Assembly: GCA_965279095.1 (NCBI GenBank)
Contig: CBDIHH010000007.1
Span: forward strand, 496,001 to 560,000
From: CBDIHH01 sp965279095
GTDB lineage: Bacteria > Pseudomonadota > Alphaproteobacteria > Caulobacterales > Caulobacteraceae
Reading direction: 5' to 3'
DNA: 64,000 nucleotides
This document shows positions 34,050 to 41,702 of this stretch, in pieces. The stretch's first letter is position 1; the number at the start of each line of letters is the position of its first letter. The notes below the pieces were generated by a model. The model saw only the letters and a program-made list of their open reading frames with translations. It did no database searches and was not told where the DNA came from. The position numbers and the translations under genes were made by a program.

Positions 34050-34583
34050 ATGTCCGTCATCGACCGCGCCCCCGAGATCGAGACCCGTCGCCTGGTCCTG
34101 CGGGCGCCGACCGCCGCCGACGCTCCCCGCCTGGCCAAGCTCGGCAACGACTTCGGCGTCTGCAGCATGACCACGCGCATGCCCTTCCCCTACGGCCTCG
34201 CCGACGCGCGCGACTTCATCGGCTTCGCCGAGGAGCAGGACCGCCGCCGCGACAACACCTTCGTCATCGAGCACGAGGACGAGGGCGTGATCGGCGCCCT
34301 GGGCTTCCACCGGCCGCCGGAGGGGCTGGTGGAGCTGGGCTACTGGATCGGCCGACCCTATTGGGGCCGCGGCCTGGCCACCGAGGCCACCGAGGCGGCC
34401 CTGGCCTGGGCGCGCACGGGGTGGCGGCGCAAGGTGATCATGGCCGGCCACTTCGCCGACAACCCGGCCTCGGCCCAGGTGCTCATCAAGGCCGGCTTCC
34501 TCTACACCGGCCTGGTGCAGAAGCGGCACTCCCGCGCCCGGGGGTCCGCCGCCCCGACCCGGATGATGGTCTGGCTGGCCTGA
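34050..34583 (+). CDS. GNAT family N-acetyltransferase (RimJ/RimL-like)
   Basis: A 177-residue acetyltransferase. TRRLVLRAPTAADAP is the usual N-terminus of the RimJ/RimL group. The acetyl-CoA loop is YWGRGLATEATEAAL, preceded by VELGYWIGRPYWG and followed by SAQVLIKAGFLYTG. The substrate may be a protein N-terminus or a small amine; it cannot be told. ATG at 34050 has GGAGAAG upstream. It often sits between rpmA and obg in related genomes (recalled, not checked). Confidence 0.88.
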   Translation: MSVIDRAPEIETRRLVLRAPTAADAPRLAKLGNDFGVCSMTTRMPFPYGLADARDFIGFAEEQDRRRDNTFVIEHEDEGVIGALGFHRPPEGLVELGYWIGRPYWGRGLATEATEAALAWARTGWRRKVIMAGHFADNPASAQVLIKAGFLYTGLVQKRHSRARGSAAPTRMMVWLA

Positions 34584-34760
34584 TCCTCCCCCGCCCCTTC
34601 GCGGGGGAGGTGGGCCCCCGCTGCAAAGCGGGGGGTCGGAGGGGGCGAGCGGCGGCGCGACGGTTCGCCCCCTCAGTCCCTTCGGGACAGCTCCCCCGCT
34701 GCGCAGGGGAGCATGGCGCGTACACGCGCGGCTTGGCCGCCCGCCCCTGAGGCCCTAAAC
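34584..34760. repeat. Family A repeat between GNAT gene and obg
   Basis: Starts 1-3 bases after the stop codon. Contains TCCTCCCCCGCCCCTTCGCG, GGGGGAGGTGGGCCCCCGC, GGGGGTCGGAGGGGGCGAGC and the inverted GTTCGCCCCCTCAGTCCC, then CTCCCCCGCTGCGCAGGGGAG. Two nested hairpins are possible. No gene in this 204-base space. Confidence 0.75.
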
Positions 34761-34787
34761 AAAACCTTCGCAAAGCCACGACCGACC

Positions 34788-35834
34788 ATGAAGTTTCTCG
34801 ACCAGTGCAAGATCTACATCCGCTCCGGAGACGGGGGCGGGGGATCCGTGTCGTTCCGGCGCGAGAAATACATCGAATACGGCGGCCCTGACGGGGGCGA
34901 CGGCGGCCGCGGCGGCGATGTCTGGATGGTCGCGGTGGACGGGCTGAACACCCTGATCGACTATCGCTACCAGCAGCACTTCAAGGCCTCCACCGGCACC
35001 CACGGCATGGGCCGCGACCGCACCGGCGCCAATGCCGAGGACATCATCCTCAAGGTCCCCGTGGGCACCCAGGTCTATGAGGAGGACCGCGAGACCATGA
35101 TCGCCGACCTGGCGCACCTGGGCGACCGGGTGATGCTGGCCAAGGGCGGCAATGGCGGCTGGGGCAACGCCCGCTTCAAGGGGCCGATCAACCAGGCGCC
35201 CTACCACGCCAACCCCGGCCTGCCCGGGGAGGAGCGCTGGATCTGGCTGCGGCTGAAGCTGATCGCCGACGTCGGCCTGGTCGGCCTGCCCAACGCCGGC
35301 AAGAGCACGCTTCTTGCCGCAAGCTCCGCCGCCAGGCCGAAGATCGCCGACTATCCCTTCACCACCCTGACCCCCGGCCTGGGCGTGGTCGACCTGTCGG
35401 CCCAGGAGCGGTTCGTTATGGCCGACATCCCCGGGCTGATCGAGGGCGCGTCCGAGGGCGCGGGCCTGGGCACCAAGTTCCTCGGCCATGTGGAGCGCAC
35501 CGCCGTGCTCATCCATATGATCGACGGCACGCAGGAGAACCCCGGCGCCGCCTGGCGCACGGTGCGGGCCGAGCTGGCCGCCTACGGCGAGGGGCTGGAG
35601 GACAAGGTCGAGCTGGTGGCCCTGAACAAGGTCGACGCCCTGGACGCCGAGACCCGCAAGGCGCGGGTGCGCAACCTGAAGAAGGCCATCGGCAAGGCGC
35701 CCTATCTGGTGTCGGCGGTGTCCGGCGAGGGCGTCACCGCCCTGCTGCGCGACGCCTGGCGCCAGGTGGAGGAGAACCGCGGCGCCGAGCGGGCGGCCCA
35801 GGCCCCGGTCGTCGAGGAAGGCTGGCGGCCGTGA
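34788..35834 (+). CDS. obg: Obg/CgtA GTPase
   Basis: A 348-residue ribosome-associated GTPase; in Caulobacter CgtA is essential for 50S assembly and cell-cycle progress. The Gly-rich OBG fold spans residues 1-158 (SGDGGGGSVSFRREKYIEYG). The G domain has GLPNAGKSTLLAASS, DIPGLIEGASEGAGLG and NKVD. The ATG at 34788 gives the standard MKFLDQCKIY start. proB follows after 16 bases, so an obg-proB-proA operon is likely. Confidence 0.96.
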   Translation: MKFLDQCKIYIRSGDGGGGSVSFRREKYIEYGGPDGGDGGRGGDVWMVAVDGLNTLIDYRYQQHFKASTGTHGMGRDRTGANAEDIILKVPVGTQVYEEDRETMIADLAHLGDRVMLAKGGNGGWGNARFKGPINQAPYHANPGLPGEERWIWLRLKLIADVGLVGLPNAGKSTLLAASSAARPKIADYPFTTLTPGLGVVDLSAQERFVMADIPGLIEGASEGAGLGTKFLGHVERTAVLIHMIDGTQENPGAAWRTVRAELAAYGEGLEDKVELVALNKVDALDAETRKARVRNLKKAIGKAPYLVSAVSGEGVTALLRDAWRQVEENRGAERAAQAPVVEEGWRP

Positions 35835-35850
35835 CCGCGCGCGCGACCGC

Positions 35851-37002
35851 ATGACATCCCTGGCCACCGCAAGACGGGTCGTCCTCAAGGTGGGGTCGGC
35901 GCTGCTGGTCAACGACAGCGGCGACGTCGACCGCGCCTGGCTGGCCGCCTTCGCCGCAGACGCGGCGCGGATGAAGGCGCGCGGCCAGCAGCTGCTGGTG
36001 GTCTCGTCCGGCTCCATCGCGCTGGGCCGCCGCCGCCTGGGCATGGGCGCCAAGACCCTCAGCGTGCCGGAGAAGCAGGCCGCCGCCGCCGCCGGCCAGA
36101 GCCTGCTGATGCACGCCTGGGAAGAGGCCTTCGACCCGCACGGGGCCGTGGCCGCCCAGATCCTCTTGACCCGCGACGACACCGAGGTGCGTCACCGCTG
36201 GCTCAACGGCCGCGCCACCATCGACACCCTGCTGTCCCTGGGGGCCGTGCCGGTGGTCAACGAGAACGACACGGTGGTCACCGAGGAGATCCGCTACGGC
36301 GACAATGACCGGCTGGCCGCGCGGGTGGCGCAGATGATCGGCGCCGACCTGCTGGTGCTGCTGTCGGACGTGGACGGCCTCTACACCGCCGACCCCCGCC
36401 GCGACCCCGCCGCCCGGCGGCTGGAGGTGATCACCGACCTGACCGACGAGATCGAGGCCATGGCCGGGGGCGCCAACGCCGCCGCCGGGGTCGGCACCGG
36501 CGGCATGGCCACCAAGCTGATGGCGGCCCGCATCGCCCAGGGGGCCGGCTGCGCCACCCTCATCACCCTGGGCCGGCGCCCGTCGCCCTTGCAGGCGGTG
36601 GAGGCCGGCGCCAACGCCACCCTGATCGAGCCCTCGACCACCCCCGCCGCCGCCTACAAGCAGTGGATCGCCGGATCGCTGGCCCCTCAGGGCGCCCTGG
36701 TGGTGGACGCCGGGGCGGCTCAGGCCGTGCGGCTCGGCAAGAGCCTGCTGCCCGCCGGCCTGCGCTCGGTGCAGGGCCGCTTCGACAAGGGCGACGCCGT
36801 GCTCGTGCTGGGCCCCGACGGCCGCGAGGTCGCCCGCGGCCTGATCCGCTATGACGCCGCCGAGGCGACGCGCATCGCCGGCCTGCGCTCCGGCGCCATC
36901 GAGGCCGCCCTGGGCTACAGCGCCGGCCCGACCCTGATCCATGCCGACGACCTGGCCCTGTCGCCGGGTGAGCGCCGGGTCGCCAAGGACGCCGCCCGTT
37001 GA
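35851..37002 (+). CDS. proB: Glutamate 5-kinase
   Basis: A 383-residue first enzyme of proline biosynthesis. The amino acid kinase domain (VVLKVGSALLVND, VSSGSIALGRRRLGM, VVNENDTVVTEEIRYGDND, GTGGMATKLMAARIA) occupies residues 1-270. A C-terminal PUA domain follows from about residue 285 (GALVVDAGAAQAVRLGKSLL, GLIRYDAAE). Such enzymes are feedback-inhibited by proline. proA follows after 34 bases. Confidence 0.95.
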   Translation: MTSLATARRVVLKVGSALLVNDSGDVDRAWLAAFAADAARMKARGQQLLVVSSGSIALGRRRLGMGAKTLSVPEKQAAAAAGQSLLMHAWEEAFDPHGAVAAQILLTRDDTEVRHRWLNGRATIDTLLSLGAVPVVNENDTVVTEEIRYGDNDRLAARVAQMIGADLLVLLSDVDGLYTADPRRDPAARRLEVITDLTDEIEAMAGGANAAAGVGTGGMATKLMAARIAQGAGCATLITLGRRPSPLQAVEAGANATLIEPSTTPAAAYKQWIAGSLAPQGALVVDAGAAQAVRLGKSLLPAGLRSVQGRFDKGDAVLVLGPDGREVARGLIRYDAAEATRIAGLRSGAIEAALGYSAGPTLIHADDLALSPGERRVAKDAAR

Positions 37003-37036
37003 CCGCCCGCCTCCCCTTGACCCTTATGACCCACCC

Positions 37037-38539
37037 ATGACCGCTCCCCTTCTCCAACTTACCCCCGGCATGCTGATCCCCTTCGGCGGGGATCGCGTCG
37101 CCACCGTCGAGGCCGGCCTGGCCGAGGCCTTCGCGCCGGGCGACCGGCTGCTGGTGGTGCAGGCGGACGGCGCCCTGCTGCATGTGCCCAAGGCGGCGCA
37201 CGACATCGCCGATGTCGCCGTCTCGCGGGCGCACGAGGCCTTCGCCGCCATGGCCGCGGTGTCGGACCAGGCGATCACCGACTTCTTCGAACTGTTCGCC
37301 CTGCGTCTTGAAAGCGAGGCCGTGTGGACCGCGATCGCGGGCGCCAACGCCGACGACGTCGCCCGGGCCCGGGCCCGGGGACGCTCGACCACCCGCCTGC
37401 AGGTCGACCCCCGCATGCGCCAGGCGATGATCGACGGCCTGCGCCAGTGGCGCGACGCCCCCGTCACCCGCGGCGCCGTGCGCGAGCGGGTCGAGCACGA
37501 GGGCTGGACCATCGAGCAGGTGACCGCGCCCCTGGGCGTCGTCGGCTTCATCTTCGAGGGCCGGCCCAACGTCTTCGCCGACGCCACCGGGGTGCTGCGC
37601 ACCGGCAACACGGCGGTGTTCCGCATCGGCGGCGACGCCCTGCAGACCGCCAAGGCCATCGTCGAGGGCGCCCTCGACCCCGCCCTGGAAGCCGCCGGCC
37701 TGCCGCCGGGCGCCGCCTCCCTGGTGGACAGCGCCGACCGCGCCGCTGGCCTGGCCCTGTTCTGCGACCAGCGCCTGTCCCTGGCGGTGGCGCGGGGCTC
37801 GGGCCAGGCGGTGGCGCAGCTGGGCGCCGTCGCCCGTCAGGCCGGGATCCCCGTCAGCCTGCACGGCACGGGGGGCGCCTGGATGGTCGCCGACGACACC
37901 GCAGACCCGGGGCGCTTCGCCCGCGTCGTCGAGGCGTCCCTGGACCGCAAGGTGTGCAACACCCTGAACGTCTGTTGCATCGTCCGCAGCCGCGCCCGCG
38001 AGCTCGCGCCCATCTTCCTGGAGGCCCTGCACGCCGCCGCGGAGCGTCGCGGCCAGGAGGCGCGGCTGCACGTGCGCATCGACGACCTGGGCTTCATCCC
38101 CGCCGACTGGCGCGACCGCAACGTGTCGGTGATGCGGGCGGAGGGCGCGGTCGAGGAGTTCCAGACCACCACCGTCTCCAACCACGAACTGGCGGTCGAA
38201 TGGGAGTGGGAGGAAACGCCCGAAGTCACCCTGACGATCGTCGACGACATGGACGAGGCGGTCTCCCTGTTCAACCGCTACAGCCCCCAGTTCACCGCCA
38301 GCCTGATCGCGCAGGACGAGGCCGCCCACCGACGCTTCTTCGAGGCGGTCAACGCCCCCTTCGTCGGCGACGGCTTCACCCGCTGGGTCGACGGCCAATA
38401 CGCCCTGAACCGGCCGGAGCTGGGCCTGTCCAACTGGGAGAACGGCCGCCTGTTCGCCCGCGGCGCCATCCTGTCCGGGGACGGCGTGTTCACGGTGCGC
38501 TCGCGGGTCCGCCAGTCCGACCCCGCCCTGCGGCGCTAG
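37037..38539 (+). CDS. proA: Glutamate-5-semialdehyde dehydrogenase, long divergent form
   Basis: A 500-residue aldehyde-dehydrogenase-fold enzyme in the proA position. The dehydrogenase core is recognisable: GVVGFIFEGRPNVFADATG, TGNTAVFRIGG and a catalytic-Cys region DRKVCNTLNVCCIV. An N-terminal extra segment of ~55 residues precedes it, making it ~80 residues longer than usual ProA. It should reduce glutamyl-5-phosphate to the semialdehyde. ATG at 37037 is used. The divergence leaves some doubt about exact specificity. Confidence 0.85.
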   Translation: MTAPLLQLTPGMLIPFGGDRVATVEAGLAEAFAPGDRLLVVQADGALLHVPKAAHDIADVAVSRAHEAFAAMAAVSDQAITDFFELFALRLESEAVWTAIAGANADDVARARARGRSTTRLQVDPRMRQAMIDGLRQWRDAPVTRGAVRERVEHEGWTIEQVTAPLGVVGFIFEGRPNVFADATGVLRTGNTAVFRIGGDALQTAKAIVEGALDPALEAAGLPPGAASLVDSADRAAGLALFCDQRLSLAVARGSGQAVAQLGAVARQAGIPVSLHGTGGAWMVADDTADPGRFARVVEASLDRKVCNTLNVCCIVRSRARELAPIFLEALHAAAERRGQEARLHVRIDDLGFIPADWRDRNVSVMRAEGAVEEFQTTTVSNHELAVEWEWEETPEVTLTIVDDMDEAVSLFNRYSPQFTASLIAQDEAAHRRFFEAVNAPFVGDGFTRWVDGQYALNRPELGLSNWENGRLFARGAILSGDGVFTVRSRVRQSDPALRR

Positions 38540-38558
38540 GATGACTATCAACCAACAT

Positions 38559-38651
38559 CCCGCATTCCCCGCGGAAGCGGGGACCCAGGCTTTGCCAAGG
38601 GCGCGGACTCTCCGAAAAAACCTGGATCCCCGCTTCCGCGGGGAGTGCGGG
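38559..38651. repeat. 93-bp inverted-repeat element (family B2)
   Basis: It starts 19 bases after the proA stop. End repeats begin CCCGCATTCCCCGCGGAAGC and their complement ends at 38651. The core matches that of the 23020-23111 copy in opposite orientation. Its right end provides the GGGAGG that lies upstream of the nadD start. Confidence 0.8.
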
Positions 38652-38659
38652 AGGACCTA

Positions 38660-39325
38660 GTGGCCATCGCCGGAGAGGCGCGGCGGATCCCCGTCGCCGG
38701 CCGCCCCCGGGCCCTGCGCCTGGGTTTCCACCTGGAGCCCGGCATGCGGGTCGGCCTGTTCGGCGGCTCCTTCAACCCCGCCCATGACGGCCACGCCCAT
38801 GTGGCCGAGACGGCGCGCCGGCGCCTGGGGCTCGACAAGGTGATCTGGCTGGTGTCGCCCCAGAACCCGCTGAAATCCGCCCGCGAGACCGCCAGCCTCT
38901 CGGACCGCCTCGCCGGCGCCCGCGGCCAGGCGCACGGCCCGTCGATGATCGTCTGCGACGCCGAGACCCGCATCGGATCGCAATACACGCTCGACACCCT
39001 GCGGGTGCTGAAAGCCCGCTTCCCCCGGGTGCGGTTCGTCTGGATCATGGGCGCCGACAACCTGGTGGGCTTCCACCGATGGCGCGGCTGGGCCCAGATC
39101 ATGCGCTCGGTCCCGGTGGCGGTGGTGGCCCGGCCCGGGCTCAGCCTGAAGGGCCGACTGGGGCCCGTGGCGCGCCGCTTCGCCCACGCCCGCCTGCCGC
39201 AGGGGCACGCGTCTCGCCTGGCGCTGACGGCCCCGCCGGCCTGGGTCTATCTGACCGCGCCGCTCAATTTCGCCTCCTCCACCGCCCTGCGCGCGAGGGT
39301 CCGGACGGGTCTCGACAATCGCTAG
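38660..39325 (+). CDS. nadD: Nicotinate-mononucleotide adenylyltransferase
   Basis: A 221-residue nucleotidyltransferase of NAD synthesis. GLFGGSFNPAHDGHAHVAE holds the nucleotide-binding G-x-F-x-P-x-H-x-x-H pattern, and the C-terminal FASSTALRAR is the I-S-S-T-x-x-R equivalent. GTG at 38660 is used because GGGAGG lies 6-9 bases upstream; ATG at 38738, just before the conserved GLFGG, is an alternative. It heads nadD-rsfS-rlmH. Confidence 0.93.
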   Translation: MAIAGEARRIPVAGRPRALRLGFHLEPGMRVGLFGGSFNPAHDGHAHVAETARRRLGLDKVIWLVSPQNPLKSARETASLSDRLAGARGQAHGPSMIVCDAETRIGSQYTLDTLRVLKARFPRVRFVWIMGADNLVGFHRWRGWAQIMRSVPVAVVARPGLSLKGRLGPVARRFAHARLPQGHASRLALTAPPAWVYLTAPLNFASSTALRARVRTGLDNR

Positions 39326-39390
39326 GATGATTCCGCTCGGAAATTTGCTATGGTCCCCTTCGACTTCAGGCGGCCAAGGGAGCTTCCACG

Positions 39391-39816
39391 CTGAACAGTG
39401 ACATCGCGCGTAGCGCGCTCGTCCCCGAAATCTCGGCCTCGGCCGACGCCGAGGACGGCCAGCGAGAGCCGACCGGCCCGCTGGAACAGTTGATCCTGAG
39501 CCGCCTCGACGAGGACAAGGCCGAGGACATCGTCTTCATCGACCTCAAGGACAAGAGCTCCGTCGCCGACTCCATGATCGTGGCGTCCGGCCGGTCGCAC
39601 CGCCATGTCGGCGCCCTGGCCGACCACCTGCTGCGCGCCCTCAAGGAAGGCGGCCACGGCCGCTGCGCCGTCGAGGGCCTGCCGCACTGCGACTGGGTGC
39701 TGATCGACGCCGGCGACGTGATCATCCACCTGTTCCGGCCCGAGGTGCGGTCCTTCTACAACATCGAAAAGATCTGGTCGGTGGACTCCGCCCACCGCAC
39801 CCCCTCCGCCCACTAG
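39391..39816 (+). CDS. rsfS: Ribosomal silencing factor RsfS
   Basis: A protein that binds L14 and blocks subunit joining in starvation. The conserved core is DKAEDIVFIDLKDKSSVADS, IVASGRSHRHVGALAD and WVLIDAGDVIIHLFRPEVRSFYNIEKIW. No ATG or GTG is in frame before the core. TTG at 39490 is possible, but codons with high G/C third bases run back to CTG at 39391, which has AAGGGAG 8 bases upstream. I therefore place the start at CTG (141 aa); this is uncertain. Confidence 0.85.
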   Translation: MNSDIARSALVPEISASADAEDGQREPTGPLEQLILSRLDEDKAEDIVFIDLKDKSSVADSMIVASGRSHRHVGALADHLLRALKEGGHGRCAVEGLPHCDWVLIDAGDVIIHLFRPEVRSFYNIEKIWSVDSAHRTPSAH

Positions 39817-39820
39817 GCCT

Positions 39821-40285
39821 GTGAAGGTCGCGCTGCTGGCCGTCGGCCGCCTGGGCAAGGCCCCCGAGGCCGCCCTGGCGCGCGACTATGCCGAGCGGGC
39901 CACCGCGTCCGGGCGCTCCCTGGGCCTGGGGCCCATCGAGGTGATCGAGGTCGAGGCGCGCAAGAGCGGCAAGGCGGCCGAGGCCGAGGTCTTGCTGCCG
40001 CACCTGGACGGCGCCCATGTGATCGCCTGCGACGAGCACGGCAAGGCCCTCCCCTCCCGCGCCCTGGCCGACCGCGTCGCCCGGCTGCGCGACGACGGCT
40101 GCCGCCGCCTGGTGTTCGTCATCGGCGGCGCCGACGGCCTGGCGCCCGGCGTGCTGGCGGCGGCGCACGAGACCCTGGCCTTTGGGGTCCAGACCTGGCC
40201 CCACGCCCTGGTCCGCGCCATGCTCGCCGAACAGGTCTACCGCGCGGTGACCATCCTGGCGGGCAGCCCCTACCACCGGGATTGA
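39821..40285 (+). CDS. rlmH: 23S rRNA (pseudouridine-1915 N3)-methyltransferase
   Basis: A 154-residue SPOUT methyltransferase acting on helix 69 of 23S rRNA. VIACDEHGKALPSRALADRV, FVIGGADGLAPGV and the C-terminal EQVYRAVTILAGSPYHRD are diagnostic, including the terminal YH. GTG at 39821 follows the rsfS stop by 4 bases, so it is cotranscribed. A GIY-YIG-related repeat element starts 8 bases after its stop. Confidence 0.96.
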   Translation: MKVALLAVGRLGKAPEAALARDYAERATASGRSLGLGPIEVIEVEARKSGKAAEAEVLLPHLDGAHVIACDEHGKALPSRALADRVARLRDDGCRRLVFVIGGADGLAPGVLAAAHETLAFGVQTWPHALVRAMLAEQVYRAVTILAGSPYHRD

Positions 40286-40292
40286 AAATAAC

Positions 40293-40448
40293 CCGATCAT
40301 CCCCGCGAACGCGGGGACCCAGGTTTTCAGCCGTACAGCAATTGCTCTTCCCAATCGGGATTGACCCGCTCGATCAGCTCGACCGTCAAGTATCTGGCCA
40401 CCACGCACCGGTCGGAAAGCATGGGCAAAACCTGGGTCCCCGCTTTCG
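40293..40448. mobile_element. Non-coding derivative of a GIY-YIG nuclease element
   Basis: The left end matches the terminal repeat of the neighbouring element (CGCGAACGCGGGGACCCAGG at 40304-40323). The right end (AAAACCTGGGTCCCCGCTTTCG) is its inverted copy but breaks off before the outer GCGGGGATGATC part. Between them lie the last codons of a GIY-YIG nuclease gene. It is about 155 bases against about 355 for the complete neighbour, so it looks like an internally deleted copy. Confidence 0.7.
40327..40422 (-). pseudogene. GIY-YIG nuclease gene remnant (C-terminal end only)
   Basis: An open 31-codon frame from an ATG just inside the terminal repeat to TGA. Its last ~20 codons read VELIERVNPDWEEQLLYG, against VELIERVNPGWDEQILDG in the intact gene next door. 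About 100 nucleotides of gene-related sequence are left and the nuclease domain is gone. The differences are mostly conservative, so it derives from a related, not identical, gene copy. Confidence 0.75.
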
Positions 40449-40458
40449 GCTCCTTTTA

Positions 40459-40813
40459 ACCGCTCATCCCCGCGAAAGCGGGGACCCAGGTTTTCAGCCG
40501 TCCAAAATCTGCTCATCCCACCCGGGATTGACCCGCTCGATGAGCTCCACCTTCCAGGCTCGGTTCCATTTCTTCATGGCGCGCTCGCGCGAGAAGGCGG
40601 ATTCCCGCGTTTCGTGGACCTCGTGCCAGACCAGGGTCGTGACGCCATATTTCGTGGTGAACCCCGGCCGTAGCTTGGCCTTGTGCTCGGACACACGGCG
40701 GCGCAGGTCGTCGGTCATGCCGATGTAGAGCGTGCCGCGCTTCTGGCTGGCCAGGATGTAGACGTAGAAGGCCATAGGAAAAACCTGGGTCCCCGCTTTC
40801 GCGGGGATGATCG
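40459..40813. mobile_element. Complete inverted-repeat element carrying a GIY-YIG nuclease gene
   Basis: Its ends are about 31-bp near-perfect inverted repeats (CGCGAAAGCGGGGACCCAGG at 40471-40490 and the complement at 40783-40802, with the outer CTCATCCC/GGGGATGA). The single gene inside reads on the minus strand and nearly fills the element: its ATG is 4 bases from the right repeat and its stop touches the left one. It lies between rlmH and dapF. No target duplication was recognised. Confidence 0.7.
40494..40775 (-). CDS. Small GIY-YIG family endonuclease
   Basis: A 93-residue single-domain protein of the UPF0213/YhbQ-like GIY-YIG group. YVYILASQ and LYIGMTDDLRRRVSEHK form the nuclease signature with the catalytic Tyr and Arg; the conserved Glu is in HETRESAFSRERAMKKW. 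The C-terminus WKVELIERVNP is typical. The gene lies wholly between inverted terminal repeats. It may act on the element's own ends, as transposition or repair nuclease; this is inference. The TIR itself supplies the leader sequence. Confidence 0.9.
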   Translation of the reverse strand: MAFYVYILASQKRGTLYIGMTDDLRRRVSEHKAKLRPGFTTKYGVTTLVWHEVHETRESAFSRERAMKKWNRAWKVELIERVNPGWDEQILDG

Positions 40814-40874
40814 GACAGAGGTTGTAAGGGCCAACCTTAGCCTTTTGGCCTAGAACCCCCTATATGTCCGGCCC

Positions 40875-41702
40875 ATGAGCCGGCCGTTCCTGAAGATGAA
40901 CGGCCTCGGCAACGACTTCGTCGTGGTCGAGGCGCGCACCGCCCCCTTCGCGCCCACGGCCGCGGAGACGCAGGCCCTTGCCCGGCGCGAGGGCGGGGTC
41001 GGCTTCGACCAGCTGATCTCGGTGGAGCCCTCGGCCCGCGCCGACGCCTTCATGCGCATCTGGAACGCCGACGGCGGCGAGGTGGACGCCTGCGGCAACG
41101 CCAGTCGCTGTGTCGGCTGGCTGCTTATGGAGGCGTCCGGCCGCGACGAGGCGACCATCGAGACCAACGCCGGCCTCCTGCACACCCGCCGCGCCGGCGA
41201 CAAGGTGATCACCGTCGACATGGGCGAGCCTGGCCTCGACTGGCGCCAGATCCCCCTGGAGGAGGCGATGGACACCCGGGGGATCGAGCTGCAGGTCGGC
41301 CCCATCGACGCGCCCATCCTGCACACCCCCGGCGCGGTCAGCATGGGCAATCCGCATGTGGTCTTCTTCGTGCCCGACGCGGCGGCGGCCCCCGTGAGCC
41401 AGGTCGGGCCGATGATCGAGCACCACCGGCTGTTCCCCGAGGGCGTCAACGTCGGCTTCGCCCAGATCAAGGCCCGCGACCGCATCCGGCTGCGGGTCTG
41501 GGAGCGCGGCGCCGGCCTGACCCAGGCCTGCGGCACCGGCGCCTGCGCGTCCCTGGTCGCCGCCCATCGGCGCGGCCTGACGGACCGCAAGGCGACCGTG
41601 GAGCTGGACGGCGGCGAGCTGGTGATCGACTGGCGCGAGGCCGACAACCACGTGCTGATGACGGGTCCCGTGGCCGTCGAGTTCACCGGGACCCTGCCGT
41701 GA
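40875..41702 (+). CDS. dapF: Diaminopimelate epimerase
   Basis: A 275-residue epimerase converting LL- to meso-diaminopimelate for lysine and peptidoglycan. The two catalytic cysteines are in ADGGEVDACGNASRC and TQACGTGACAS. MNGLGNDFVVV and SMGNPHVVFFV also fit. The 3' end overlaps the mtaB GTG start by 4 bases, so the two are coupled. Confidence 0.97.
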   Translation: MSRPFLKMNGLGNDFVVVEARTAPFAPTAAETQALARREGGVGFDQLISVEPSARADAFMRIWNADGGEVDACGNASRCVGWLLMEASGRDEATIETNAGLLHTRRAGDKVITVDMGEPGLDWRQIPLEEAMDTRGIELQVGPIDAPILHTPGAVSMGNPHVVFFVPDAAAAPVSQVGPMIEHHRLFPEGVNVGFAQIKARDRIRLRVWERGAGLTQACGTGACASLVAAHRRGLTDRKATVELDGGELVIDWREADNHVLMTGPVAVEFTGTLP

